A program made the position numbers and the translations under genes. The notes beneath the pieces were generated by a model, which saw nothing but the letters and a program-made list of their open reading frames with translations, made no database searches and had not been told where the DNA came from. From assembly GCA_016709155.1 (NCBI GenBank), contig JADJEI010000001.1, forward strand, positions 1,674,001 to 1,738,000: a DNA stretch of 64,000 bases, given 5' to 3'. This document shows positions 53,467-62,390 of this stretch, in pieces (the stretch's first letter is position 1; every line of letters begins with the position of its first letter). Source of the DNA: Ignavibacteriales bacterium (GTDB taxonomy: Bacteria > Bacteroidota > Ignavibacteria > Ignavibacteriales > Ignavibacteriaceae).

Positions 53467-56400
53467 TTAACTCTTAATCTTAAGAAGCAGTTGTTCGATC
53501 TTAAACGAAATGATTACAGAATTCACAGGCTTTGGGATATAATCATCGAAACCACTTTTAATTATTATTTCTTTATCACCCGTCATAGCTTTTGCAGTAA
53601 CAGCATAAACAGGAATGGATTTCCATTTGTCATTTGCTTTAATATTTTTCAAAGTCTGGAATCCATCCATCGCAGGCATCATAATATCGAGAAGTATCAG
53701 ATCAGGTGTTTGTTTCTGCAAAATCTGAAGGCATTCCATTCCGCTTCGTGCAAGTTTTGTTTTGAAGTTTAATGATCGTACAATTTCATTTATAGTAAAT
53801 AAAGTATCCGGATCATCATCAACGATAAGTATTTCTCCTCTTGGGGATGAGTTTTCATCTTCTTTACTTTTGGTTTCTACTATCTTTGGTGAATCACTTT
53901 TAGGAGCAGTTGAGTAAGAAGATTCATTCAAGTAAGAAATTTCCTGAAGTTTTATTCTATCCCGCACTACCTTAAGTACATCGAGGGGGTGTCCTTTTGA
54001 TTTAATAGTAATATCATCAACTATATTTGAAAGCGATTTTTTTTCTTCATCAGAAATATCTTTTGCTGTAGAAATAATAATAGGGATATGCTTTGTTTTA
54101 GAAGATGACTTAAGCTTGTGTGATAATGTGATCCCATCAACCTTTGGCATCATCAAATCAACAATTATTAGATCAGGCTGAACCTCGGCAATTTTATTAA
54201 AAGCAAACTCGCTGTCCTGAATATATTCAATTCTTATGTTATCATTTTTAAATTCACTTTTAAATTTTTCAAACTCAAGTTCGTCATCATCAACAATAAC
54301 AACTTTTTGAATACTTTTATGAGCAAGCATTTCCAATCTGTTCAAAGCAGAAAGTAGTTTATCAGCAGATAACGGTTTAATAAAAAACTCGAATGCGCCT
54401 AATCCATAGCCGAGATTTTTATCCCCTGTAATTGAAATAAGTATAACAGGGATATCTTTTGTTTCTTCATTCTCCTTTAGTTCTTTCATTACTGTCCAGC
54501 CATCTTTATCCGGCATCATGATATCAAGTGTGATAGCAAAAGGTTGAAGCTCAAGTGCTTTTTTAATTCCGTCATCGCTATTTTCAGCATATTCAACCGA
54601 GTAGCCTTTTGAAATCAGATATTGACCGATTGTATATCTCACTTCGGAATCATCATCAATTACAAGGATGGGGTTACTTCTGTTTTTTATAAGTGCACCT
54701 ACATTTACATTTGCTTTAGTAGATATTATTTTTGTTTGAGCCTGAATTAGTGGGAAAGTAAATGAAAAAGTTGAGCCTTTTCCCGACTCACTTTTTACCC
54801 AGATATTACCCTTCAAAAGTTCAATAATTTTTTTTGTGATTGCTAATCCAAGCCCAGTGCCGCCATAGCGCCTTGTAGTACTGCCATCAATTTGTCTAAA
54901 TTCTTCAAAAATAATTTTTTGATTTTCTTCCGAGATTCCTATCCCTGTATCTTTAACATCAAATTGAAGCATCTTATCTACTGTCGTCGATATTTTTAAT
55001 TCTATACCACCTTGATGAGTAAACTTAATAGCATTGCCCAGCAGATTTATCAATACTTGCGTTATTTTACCTCGATCAGTGTTTATAAGTATGCGTGTGT
55101 TGGTATCGCGTATGATATTGAACTCGAGACTTTTTTCAGTAACCAGGGGGTTGATAGTGGTCTCAACTTCTTCAAGAATTTCTTCAAGTAGCACATCTTC
55201 TTCCCGAAGTTCCATTTTGCCGGCTTCGATTTTGGAAAGATCAAGTATGTCATTGATTAGGTTCATCAATCTCTTCCCACTCTTATAAACGACTTGTAAT
55301 CTCTCTTTATTTTTATCGTCGAGTGAAGCTTTTTCAATAATTAATTCAGTCAGTCCAAGTATTGAGTTCATCGGTGTTCTCAATTCGTGAGACATGCTTG
55401 CAAGAAATTGTGATTTAAGCTGAGTTGATTCTTCTGCTTTTTGTTTTTGAATTGCAAGTTCATCGGCTTTTTCTTTAAGCTTTTGATGAAGTTCAAGCAA
55501 CGATTCATTTTGTTTTCTTACTTGAATATTTTGCTGCTGATAGTCAACGTTCAATTGCTTTAACTCGGCAATAAAGTTTTCTAATTGGATAAGAGCATTC
55601 GCATTTGTAATTCCAATGGCAAGCTGTTCTTGAATTTTTGATAAATAATCTTTCGCTTCGGAAGAGGGCTTATCAACAGATCCCAATTCAAGTACTGCTA
55701 TTACTTTATTATTATAAATTACCGGAACGACTAAAAGATTTTTGATCTCGATTTTAAAAATTCCTGTTTCCACAACCGGTAGTAAATCGGACGAATTAAT
55801 TTCGAGCGTTTCTTTCCTTTCAATAACTGGTTTATAAAAGCTAATATTCTTATTAATATTTATTTGTTCAGGGTTTATTCCGTGGAAGCTTCTTAGTTGA
55901 AGAGTATCATCTTCGATTGTAAATAATGCTCCTGTAGTAAAATGACAAGTCTCCACAATCTTTTTGAGCGCCGCATCAGTAATTTCAGAAAGGGTGGGGT
56001 TTTGATTTATTAGGCTGATAAATTCAGAATATTCGTTTTTTGCCTTTTGATTTTTCTCAAGCTCATCAAGCATTAAGTTAAATGCTTCGCCAAGCTTTCC
56101 AATTTCATCTGTGCTTTTAATTTTTATTTTGTTTTTGAAATCACCACGCTTAGTTTTTTCTGTTGCCTCGCCTAATTCAGTTATTTGTCTGCGCAGCTTA
56201 CTCGTAAATAAAAGTGTTAGTATCAATGAAAGTACTATCCCACTCAAACCAATAATTATAAGGACTTCTTTGATATTATCGCTTAAAGAAGTTGCCGCGC
56301 TCAGGCTTGAGAAGATTAGAAACTCAACCTTTTTATTTGAATTGTATAATATATTGGCACGATAAATTGAAACTAATAAATCGGACTTGTCTTTTTCTGA

Positions 56401-57012
56401 ATGATAAATTTCAAAATTGCTTTTGGGGGACAAGTTCGAATATGCCTCGTTAAGTGCATAAGTATAGTTTATATTTGTAGAAGCATTCGAAACCTCAACA
56501 GTAGTATTATTAATAACGTAAGCAATATCGGAATTTATTTTCTTAGATAGCTCGGTTAGAAAATCAGTATTAATAATTCTGCCATAATAATAATAGCTTC
56601 CATCATCAGCCTGATATTCGCGAGTTAGTAGATATGGATTTTGGCTGAAAAATATTTTCAAGTCATTATTTTGCAATAACGAAATTAAATTCCTCTTGCC
56701 GGTCTTTTTTACTACATAAAAAGATTCTTTTGAAGCAGTTTGAAAAACAAAATCCAAATAATCTTCGTTTTCAAGATCCGAAGCAAGTGATACGTCGGAA
56801 TATTTACTTGAAAAATTATGAAACGCTTCGTCAGTTGCCTGTAGTTCCTCATTAAGTCTGAAAGTAAAATTATTTACTGAAAAAAGAAGCTGCTCGGTTT
56901 GTTTTTGGGAAATGACATTATACATTAATGAATAGAATGCAACTGCTGCACTTGTGATTATCACAACTACAATCAGAAAATTAATAAGCAGTATACGCAG
57001 GCTTATTTTCAT
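53467..57012 (-). CDS. Membrane hybrid histidine kinase with three receivers
   Basis: 1181 aa. Transmembrane segment at 8-30, periplasmic sensor about 31-245, second TM at about 247-270, HAMP, GAF (about 330-480), coiled coil. DHp with His542 (SMSHELRTPMN), ATPase (NLLGNAIKF, DTGIGIS, YGGTGLGLAIT), then three receivers: LVIDDDSEVR...DIMMPDKDG, VIVDDDELEF...DLMMPKVDG, and LIVDDDPDTL...DIMMPAMDG. It overlaps the 57009 response-regulator gene by four bases and belongs to the pilus-like operon. Confidence 0.9.
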   Translation of the reverse strand: MKISLRILLINFLIVVVIITSAAVAFYSLMYNVISQKQTEQLLFSVNNFTFRLNEELQATDEAFHNFSSKYSDVSLASDLENEDYLDFVFQTASKESFYVVKKTGKRNLISLLQNNDLKIFFSQNPYLLTREYQADDGSYYYYGRIINTDFLTELSKKINSDIAYVINNTTVEVSNASTNINYTYALNEAYSNLSPKSNFEIYHSEKDKSDLLVSIYRANILYNSNKKVEFLIFSSLSAATSLSDNIKEVLIIIGLSGIVLSLILTLLFTSKLRRQITELGEATEKTKRGDFKNKIKIKSTDEIGKLGEAFNLMLDELEKNQKAKNEYSEFISLINQNPTLSEITDAALKKIVETCHFTTGALFTIEDDTLQLRSFHGINPEQININKNISFYKPVIERKETLEINSSDLLPVVETGIFKIEIKNLLVVPVIYNNKVIAVLELGSVDKPSSEAKDYLSKIQEQLAIGITNANALIQLENFIAELKQLNVDYQQQNIQVRKQNESLLELHQKLKEKADELAIQKQKAEESTQLKSQFLASMSHELRTPMNSILGLTELIIEKASLDDKNKERLQVVYKSGKRLMNLINDILDLSKIEAGKMELREEDVLLEEILEEVETTINPLVTEKSLEFNIIRDTNTRILINTDRGKITQVLINLLGNAIKFTHQGGIELKISTTVDKMLQFDVKDTGIGISEENQKIIFEEFRQIDGSTTRRYGGTGLGLAITKKIIELLKGNIWVKSESGKGSTFSFTFPLIQAQTKIISTKANVNVGALIKNRSNPILVIDDDSEVRYTIGQYLISKGYSVEYAENSDDGIKKALELQPFAITLDIMMPDKDGWTVMKELKENEETKDIPVILISITGDKNLGYGLGAFEFFIKPLSADKLLSALNRLEMLAHKSIQKVVIVDDDELEFEKFKSEFKNDNIRIEYIQDSEFAFNKIAEVQPDLIIVDLMMPKVDGITLSHKLKSSSKTKHIPIIISTAKDISDEEKKSLSNIVDDITIKSKGHPLDVLKVVRDRIKLQEISYLNESSYSTAPKSDSPKIVETKSKEDENSSPRGEILIVDDDPDTLFTINEIVRSLNFKTKLARSGMECLQILQKQTPDLILLDIMMPAMDGFQTLKNIKANDKWKSIPVYAVTAKAMTGDKEIIIKSGFDDYIPKPVNSVIISFKIEQLLLKIKS

Positions 57013-57380
57013 GAATCATTTTCCCGCTGCAAAACTTTACGAATTGTTATGATCAACTCATCAAAATCATAAGGCTTACTAATAAAGTCGGAAGCACCAA
57101 GCTTTGCTGAATCAATCGCGCTTTTAACATCGGCATAAGCAGTGAGGACAATTACTTTTGTTTTGATATTATTTGCCTTAACATCTTTCAATACCTCAAA
57201 GCCATCTTTGCCTTGCATTTTAAGATCAAGAAGCATTAAATCAACACGATGTTTTTCTAAGTAGCTAATTGCATCATAACCGTTAGTAACAAACTCAGCT
57301 TCATAGCCAACTTCGTTCAAGTCGTCTCTCAACGTTCTGCAAATGTCGAGATTATCATCAACTACTAAAATTCTTTCCAT
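57009..57380 (-). CDS. Single-domain response regulator (CheY-like)
   Basis: 123 aa, receiver only: ILVVDDNLDI, LMLLDLKMQGKDG (phospho-Asp in LLDL), VIVLTAYAD, FISKPYDFDEL. No output domain; likely a phosphorelay shuttle or an ATPase partner. The stop overlaps the start of the hybrid kinase. Confidence 0.85.
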   Translation of the reverse strand: MERILVVDDNLDICRTLRDDLNEVGYEAEFVTNGYDAISYLEKHRVDLMLLDLKMQGKDGFEVLKDVKANNIKTKVIVLTAYADVKSAIDSAKLGASDFISKPYDFDELIITIRKVLQRENDS

Positions 57381-57388
57381 TGAAAAAA

Positions 57389-58621
57389 TTATTCTTCTTT
57401 TTTACTTGTTTCCTGCAATTGATAATATTTTATTCTTTCACGTCCCTGCTCAAGCTCCGTCTTTAAAGGATTGGTTTCTTTAACTCCTGAAATTCTATCT
57501 TTAAGGGATGGCACCAACTCGGCTTTAATTAATATAATTAATTCTTTTTTAGTAACATTTTTCTCATCACTTCCGGTAAGATACCTGATTCCCAACACCC
57601 ACCATGGTAAATCCTTGAGAAAGGGGATACCATTCCTGGTTGTTGTTTCCTCGTTAATAAATAATCCGCCAAGGACTGTCTCTTCACCGTTGAGCATTAG
57701 TACCTGTGTACTTGCATTAGTTTTTCTTATTTCAGAAGTAATCTCGTTTGCAAGGAATGAGCTTCTTTCAACAGCAATGTTAAGAAGCATGTAGCTTACA
57801 CTGTCCTCTGTATAAATAAAAGGAGTTACTTCTATAATAGTTCCTGTCGGATAGAATTTTTCAACCGTATTTCCCGCAAAGTCTTTTTGCTTTATAGAAA
57901 AATCAGAACCAACTTGAATTTTGCCAACGTTTCGATCGCGAACAGTGATGCTCGGGTTTGCAATTATCTCGCCTAATTCTTCATTTTCGAAAAATCTAAA
58001 AACGGAAGTAGCTTCACCGAAGAAACCTCCGAGGTCGAAGTCAGTTGAAGCATTCACGGAAAAATTAGCTTCTTGTGTTTGAGTCTGAGTTGTGGAAGTT
58101 GTAACCTGTTTGTTTTCCCCAAGAAGATCACTTCCGAAATCAAGTCCTTTTTGAGAAAAAAGCAACGTCCAGTCTATTCCACGTTTTTTAGCTTCCGAAA
58201 CATTCATTTCAAAAAACACTGCCGAGATTTTAACTTCTCGAGTGTCAACAGAAGCATAAGTTTCCGGAGTTTTTTCTGTATCGGTTGCTTCATGTCTTTT
58301 AATGATAATTACATCTTCCTTTACTTCATACATCAACCCCGCATATTGAACGATAATGACAAGCGCTTTATCATAAGCCATTGACTCAATTTCAATTCCT
58401 ATGGGGGTGGTTAAATCAACAGTTGATACAATCCTTTTTCCCGTTGAACTTTCGCTTACCTTGCTAAGTAGTGCAATAGCCTGATTGAAAGGAAGGTTTG
58501 CAGAAAGGGTAACGAGTTCATCAGGATTGACGCCCTTGAATTGTTTCTCCAAATAATTTTGGGAGAGAATCTGAGTGTTTAGAAGGAGAAACAACCCGAC
58601 AATTGATATTAGTGTCTTCAT
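57389..58621 (-). CDS. Secretin-like outer-membrane channel
   Basis: 410 aa. Signal peptide (LISIVGLFLLLNTQILSQ); N0/STN-like domain (about 40-110, VTLSANLPFNQAI...MYEVKEDVIII); secretin core (KISAVFFEMNVSEAKKRGIDW, LGEIIANPSITVRDRNVGKI, PTGTIIEVTPFI, NGEETVLGGLFINEETT, PFLKDLPWWVLGIRYLTGS, KKELIILIKAELV). Compared with PilQ (about 700 aa) it lacks the extra N-terminal modules. Confidence 0.85.
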   Translation of the reverse strand: MKTLISIVGLFLLLNTQILSQNYLEKQFKGVNPDELVTLSANLPFNQAIALLSKVSESSTGKRIVSTVDLTTPIGIEIESMAYDKALVIIVQYAGLMYEVKEDVIIIKRHEATDTEKTPETYASVDTREVKISAVFFEMNVSEAKKRGIDWTLLFSQKGLDFGSDLLGENKQVTTSTTQTQTQEANFSVNASTDFDLGGFFGEATSVFRFFENEELGEIIANPSITVRDRNVGKIQVGSDFSIKQKDFAGNTVEKFYPTGTIIEVTPFIYTEDSVSYMLLNIAVERSSFLANEITSEIRKTNASTQVLMLNGEETVLGGLFINEETTTRNGIPFLKDLPWWVLGIRYLTGSDEKNVTKKELIILIKAELVPSLKDRISGVKETNPLKTELEQGRERIKYYQLQETSKKEE

Positions 58622-58622
58622 A

Positions 58623-59528
58623 TTAATTCTCTTTGTTTTCGTTTTTCTTAATTAATAATTCAGGTTCAAGTTTTAGTTCTACTTTTTCAATTATTCCACC
58701 CTTGTTAAGAATAAAATTAACACGGCTGCTGGCATAATCAATTTTGGTAAGGTAACCAAGATAAACCGGTTCACCTTCCCAAATTAAAAAGGTATTTCCT
58801 TTACCATCAGCAAGAAATGCGCCATCTGGAATAAGGGCTAATAACTTAGCTCCCTGAACATCTAACAAACCGTCCACATTTGGCGGGATTTCATTACGAA
58901 TTAGAGGGAAAAACGCATCATATAATGCACCGGCGGATAGATTATTTTCGACTATGTTCGATGTGGCGAACCTATTGTCCAGTGAAAAATATGCATCCAC
59001 CGTCATGGTAAAACTTACCAGAAAAGCGGGCATTCCATCTTTATCGGAAATAATTAGATTGCTAAGAGTCAGCTGCTTTATTTTCTTCAACTCCTTACTT
59101 TGTTCAATGGCGTTTGCCATCCGATAGACTTCATTAAAATCTCCACCGCCACTTACTTTATATTCATGGAAGAAAAAATCCTTATCCGGTTTTTGCTCGG
59201 TGTATTCAATATCTACATGAGTGTTTTCTGAAAATCCTGCTGTGATAGTATTTAAAAAATTATAAAATTTAATTGGCGAAAGGTTCTGTGGAATATTAAA
59301 CTTTCTATTGGCAAGAATTGAATCCAGCGAACTGGCTTTATTTAAAAGTTCAGCATATTGTGCGTTAAGTTCCGCGGTGTTATAGCTTTTCTTATTCAAC
59401 TCTTCAAGCTTTTTTTCTCTTTCATTCAAATCGCCGCTTTGAAAGAGAAAAATATAACCTCCGCCAAGTAATAGTATGATCAGCAATAAACCAACCAGAC
59501 CAAGTGTACTTCTGATTTTTTTATTCAT
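58623..59528 (-). CDS. PilO-PilP-like inner-membrane alignment protein
   Basis: 301 aa. Membrane segment at 10-30, coiled coil (30-70), a PilO-like ferredoxin-fold region (SPIKFYNFLNTITAGFSEN...EQSKELKKIKQLTLSN), and a C-terminal beta domain (VQGAKLLALIPDGAFLADGKGNTFLIWEGEPVYLGYLTKID) resembling PilP/GspC HR domain. A PilO-PilP fusion is my inference. Overlaps the PilM-PilN gene by 8 bases. Confidence 0.65.
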   Translation of the reverse strand: MNKKIRSTLGLVGLLLIILLLGGGYIFLFQSGDLNEREKKLEELNKKSYNTAELNAQYAELLNKASSLDSILANRKFNIPQNLSPIKFYNFLNTITAGFSENTHVDIEYTEQKPDKDFFFHEYKVSGGGDFNEVYRMANAIEQSKELKKIKQLTLSNLIISDKDGMPAFLVSFTMTVDAYFSLDNRFATSNIVENNLSAGALYDAFFPLIRNEIPPNVDGLLDVQGAKLLALIPDGAFLADGKGNTFLIWEGEPVYLGYLTKIDYASSRVNFILNKGGIIEKVELKLEPELLIKKNENKEN

Positions 59529-61065
59529 TCTTCTTCGAAAAATTGGTGATGTTAAAGTTGATTATAAATCTATAAGCATTTTCTTCTCGAAGTGCTTCAT
59601 AGACTACGCTTTTTAATATTGACGATTCAATTGAGTATGCAAAATCTGTTAGAACATTTTTTGAAAGTGCGTAACCTTCGAGCAATACTTGGTCGTCTTC
59701 CTCTTTTGATATTTTTGTGAGCCATAAATTTTTCCGTGATTGACAGAAATTAGCAACATGCCGTGTTACTTTGCCCCAAAGTTCAGTCCCCACTGCTGCT
59801 GAATCAAGTATAGCCTGTGTTTGATCAAAGCTGCTGATTTTTGTTTCAACATCCTTAATCTTGCTAAGTATCTCCTGGTTCTCCTTCATCAAAATAGTTT
59901 TTTGAGTGATCTCATCGTCCATCCTGCTAAGATCGCTGCTATTATTAAGAATTTGCTGTGTAATAAAAAATGCGGCGACAAAGAGAATAGGAAGCATTGC
60001 ATAACCATGCCATGAGAACTGAAAGAATTTTTGTTCTTCACGGATATATTTTGGGAGAAGATTTATCCCCTTAGTTTCTTTGGTTTGCTCATCAAAATAT
60101 TCTGTTGCAACTGCAAGTGGAACGGTGAAAGAAGAAAATTTTTCTTTCTTTTCTGTATCAACAAGCGTGTTATCGAGGTCATCAAACTCTAAACGGGAAA
60201 CATTCGCTTCAGGAAAAGTTCCATAGAAAGATAAGATAAGGTTTTCGGAATCGTCTTCGCCGCAAACAATAATGTTATCAAGCGAAGATATTCCTCCATT
60301 TTCCATCTCGAGTAATATTTTAGAAAAATATACATCGTATGTATGAAGGTTTTGAGTCCCTATATCAAGCGTTGAACCAATGTGCTTTAATTTTCTGCCC
60401 TGGAGGAAAATTAACTTACTGTATTCCTTCCCTATGTAAACAATCAGAGAATGATCGTCAGGGAAAAACTTTTTCTTTTTTGCTACAAAGTAAGCTAAAG
60501 AAACTTCGGCACATTTTATTGTGGGTATTTTATAGTTTCTTTTACTGTTAAAAGAAGCAAGAGAGTTAATCATATTTACACAGGAGATCTCGCCGCTTAC
60601 AAAAACGGATAGCAGAGATTTATCAGCAAGTTCTATGTAGCCGATACTTTCCTTTTCAACTGAAACATGTTTTGTTTCTTGAATATCGTCAATTATCTCT
60701 TGAGTGATTTTAGTTGACCTGATATTTTTTATTCCCTCGTAAACGTGGAAATAAATTGCCGGCTCGGTCAGCGCAGGGATGAATAATGCATTGCTAAGAT
60801 TAATCCCGGCAAGCGAATTGTTAATCGTCGAAATATTGGCTTCAATAAGAGTGCTCTGCAAAGCCTGGGTTTCTTTATCAAGAGCTTCGAGCGATAGTTC
60901 ATCACTTTCAAGACTAAGCCCTGCTTTTTCTTCCGGCTGACCAACATTTGAGACAAGATCAATAGATGCTACTCGGTGTACTTTAATCTTACCGGCAGTA
61001 TCTTTTTCAAAGACACCGATCTTTGTATCGTTGCCCTCGCAATATATGCACACTATTTGTTTCAT
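59521..61065 (-). CDS. PilM-PilN-like fusion
   Basis: 514 aa. N-terminal 330 residues look like the actin-fold PilM (VCIYCEGNDTKIGVFEKD; YIGKEYSKLIFLQGRK; ISSLDNIIVCGEDD). A membrane segment lies at about 356-375 (MLPILFVAAFFITQQIL), then a coiled coil and a PilN-like ferredoxin region (LWLTKISKEEDDQVLLEGYAL, SVVYEALREENAYRFIINF). In most bacteria PilM and PilN are separate proteins. One-base overlap with the PilT-like gene. Confidence 0.65.
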   Translation of the reverse strand: MKQIVCIYCEGNDTKIGVFEKDTAGKIKVHRVASIDLVSNVGQPEEKAGLSLESDELSLEALDKETQALQSTLIEANISTINNSLAGINLSNALFIPALTEPAIYFHVYEGIKNIRSTKITQEIIDDIQETKHVSVEKESIGYIELADKSLLSVFVSGEISCVNMINSLASFNSKRNYKIPTIKCAEVSLAYFVAKKKKFFPDDHSLIVYIGKEYSKLIFLQGRKLKHIGSTLDIGTQNLHTYDVYFSKILLEMENGGISSLDNIIVCGEDDSENLILSFYGTFPEANVSRLEFDDLDNTLVDTEKKEKFSSFTVPLAVATEYFDEQTKETKGINLLPKYIREEQKFFQFSWHGYAMLPILFVAAFFITQQILNNSSDLSRMDDEITQKTILMKENQEILSKIKDVETKISSFDQTQAILDSAAVGTELWGKVTRHVANFCQSRKNLWLTKISKEEDDQVLLEGYALSKNVLTDFAYSIESSILKSVVYEALREENAYRFIINFNITNFSKKNE

Positions 61066-62294
61066 TAAATTGCCGTCAGTATTTGTTGCATTCTGGTTTT
61101 ATTATTTGAATATGCCATAGCATTCTCCAACGAAATTTTCTTAGCAAGATAAAGGCGTTTTAAATCCTGTTCCATAGTAATCATTCCCATGGGATTATTT
61201 TGATTCATCATCATATAAATCTCAGAGAGATTATTATTCTTGATAGCAGCCTTTACGTTGGGGTTAACAAGTAAAACTTCTTTGGCTAATACCAATCTTC
61301 CGTCCAATGCCGGAATTAATTTTTGTGACACAACGGAAATTAACACATCTGCAAGTCTATTTCTAACTCTATCTTGTTCTGACGGGTGCATTTCTGCAAT
61401 AATTCTATCAATAGATTCTATAGCCGAAGATGTGTGTAATGTAGAAAAAACTTTATGCCCCGTGTCCGTTACTTCAAGTGCTGCAAGAATTGTATCCGGG
61501 TCTCTCATTTCACCAACAATAATAATATCAGGATCCTGGCGTAATGCCTGGGTTACTCCCTCCTTAAAAGAAAGAACATCCTTTCCAACCTCGCGATGTT
61601 TAATAATACAGTTTCTTGAAGAATGAACATACTCAATAGGTGAAGCTATTATAATTACATGAGCTGGATCGGCATCATTATGCGCATCAACAATGGCATC
61701 AAGTGTGGTTGATTTACCGGAGCCGGTTATTCCCGTAATTAATGACAATCCAAACTTTATGTATGCATGGCTCATCCATTTAACTGCATTAGGATGGAAC
61801 CCCAAAGTATCCAAAGGACGGATTGCAGAATTTATCGCACGCATATTTAAAGTTAGAGTATCAAGATCGAAATAAACATCAGAACGAAATCTGACGTCAA
61901 TTTTTTTTCTCTCGTATAAAAAGGTATGGCTAAAATCTAAATTGCGATCTTGTAAAAGTGAATTCCGCTGATTCTCATTTAATAGGTTAGCAATAATGGT
62001 GGAGGTTTCGTCGTTTGAAAATTTAGGAAGGTCGTTGGCTCGTTCTTTAATACCATGAGTTCTCATCCAGATATAACCCTCATTTCCATGACCGCCGGTT
62101 TCAATATCTGAGGCTTCTTTTTCGATCATATTGACAAGAAATTTGTTGTACAAATCCCTTAAAGCCGTTCGCTCTACTGCAGAAAGGTTGTCTATATTCT
62201 TAAGCACAAAAGCAACTCTCTCGGCATTCGAATAATAACCGGGGATAGTTGAAACAAAATTAGTAAGGATATTTCTTTCTGCGTCTATCTTCAC
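61065..62294 (-). CDS. PilT-like retraction ATPase
   Basis: 409 aa. Walker A GITGSGKSTT, Asp box DPDIIIVGEMRDPDTI, His box STLHTSSAIESIDR; all typical of PilT. The N-terminal 70 residues (LTNFVSTIPGYYSNAERV...) are an unusual extension and residues 90-150 form the usual N-terminal domain. It could power pilus retraction. Next to the PilB-like gene. Confidence 0.8.
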   Translation of the reverse strand: MKIDAERNILTNFVSTIPGYYSNAERVAFVLKNIDNLSAVERTALRDLYNKFLVNMIEKEASDIETGGHGNEGYIWMRTHGIKERANDLPKFSNDETSTIIANLLNENQRNSLLQDRNLDFSHTFLYERKKIDVRFRSDVYFDLDTLTLNMRAINSAIRPLDTLGFHPNAVKWMSHAYIKFGLSLITGITGSGKSTTLDAIVDAHNDADPAHVIIIASPIEYVHSSRNCIIKHREVGKDVLSFKEGVTQALRQDPDIIIVGEMRDPDTILAALEVTDTGHKVFSTLHTSSAIESIDRIIAEMHPSEQDRVRNRLADVLISVVSQKLIPALDGRLVLAKEVLLVNPNVKAAIKNNNLSEIYMMMNQNNPMGMITMEQDLKRLYLAKKISLENAMAYSNNKTRMQQILTAI

Positions 62295-62390
62295 TTTTCT
62301 AACTGATAATTATTTAGATTTATATTTTATTTATTCAATTGATCACTAAATTTTGAAATGACATGTAAAATATCCTTCCGAATCGGTAAA

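Noticed and set aside
53491..53772. Plus-strand ORF under the hybrid kinase
   Set aside because: Antisense to a well-supported receiver domain; no start site or family.
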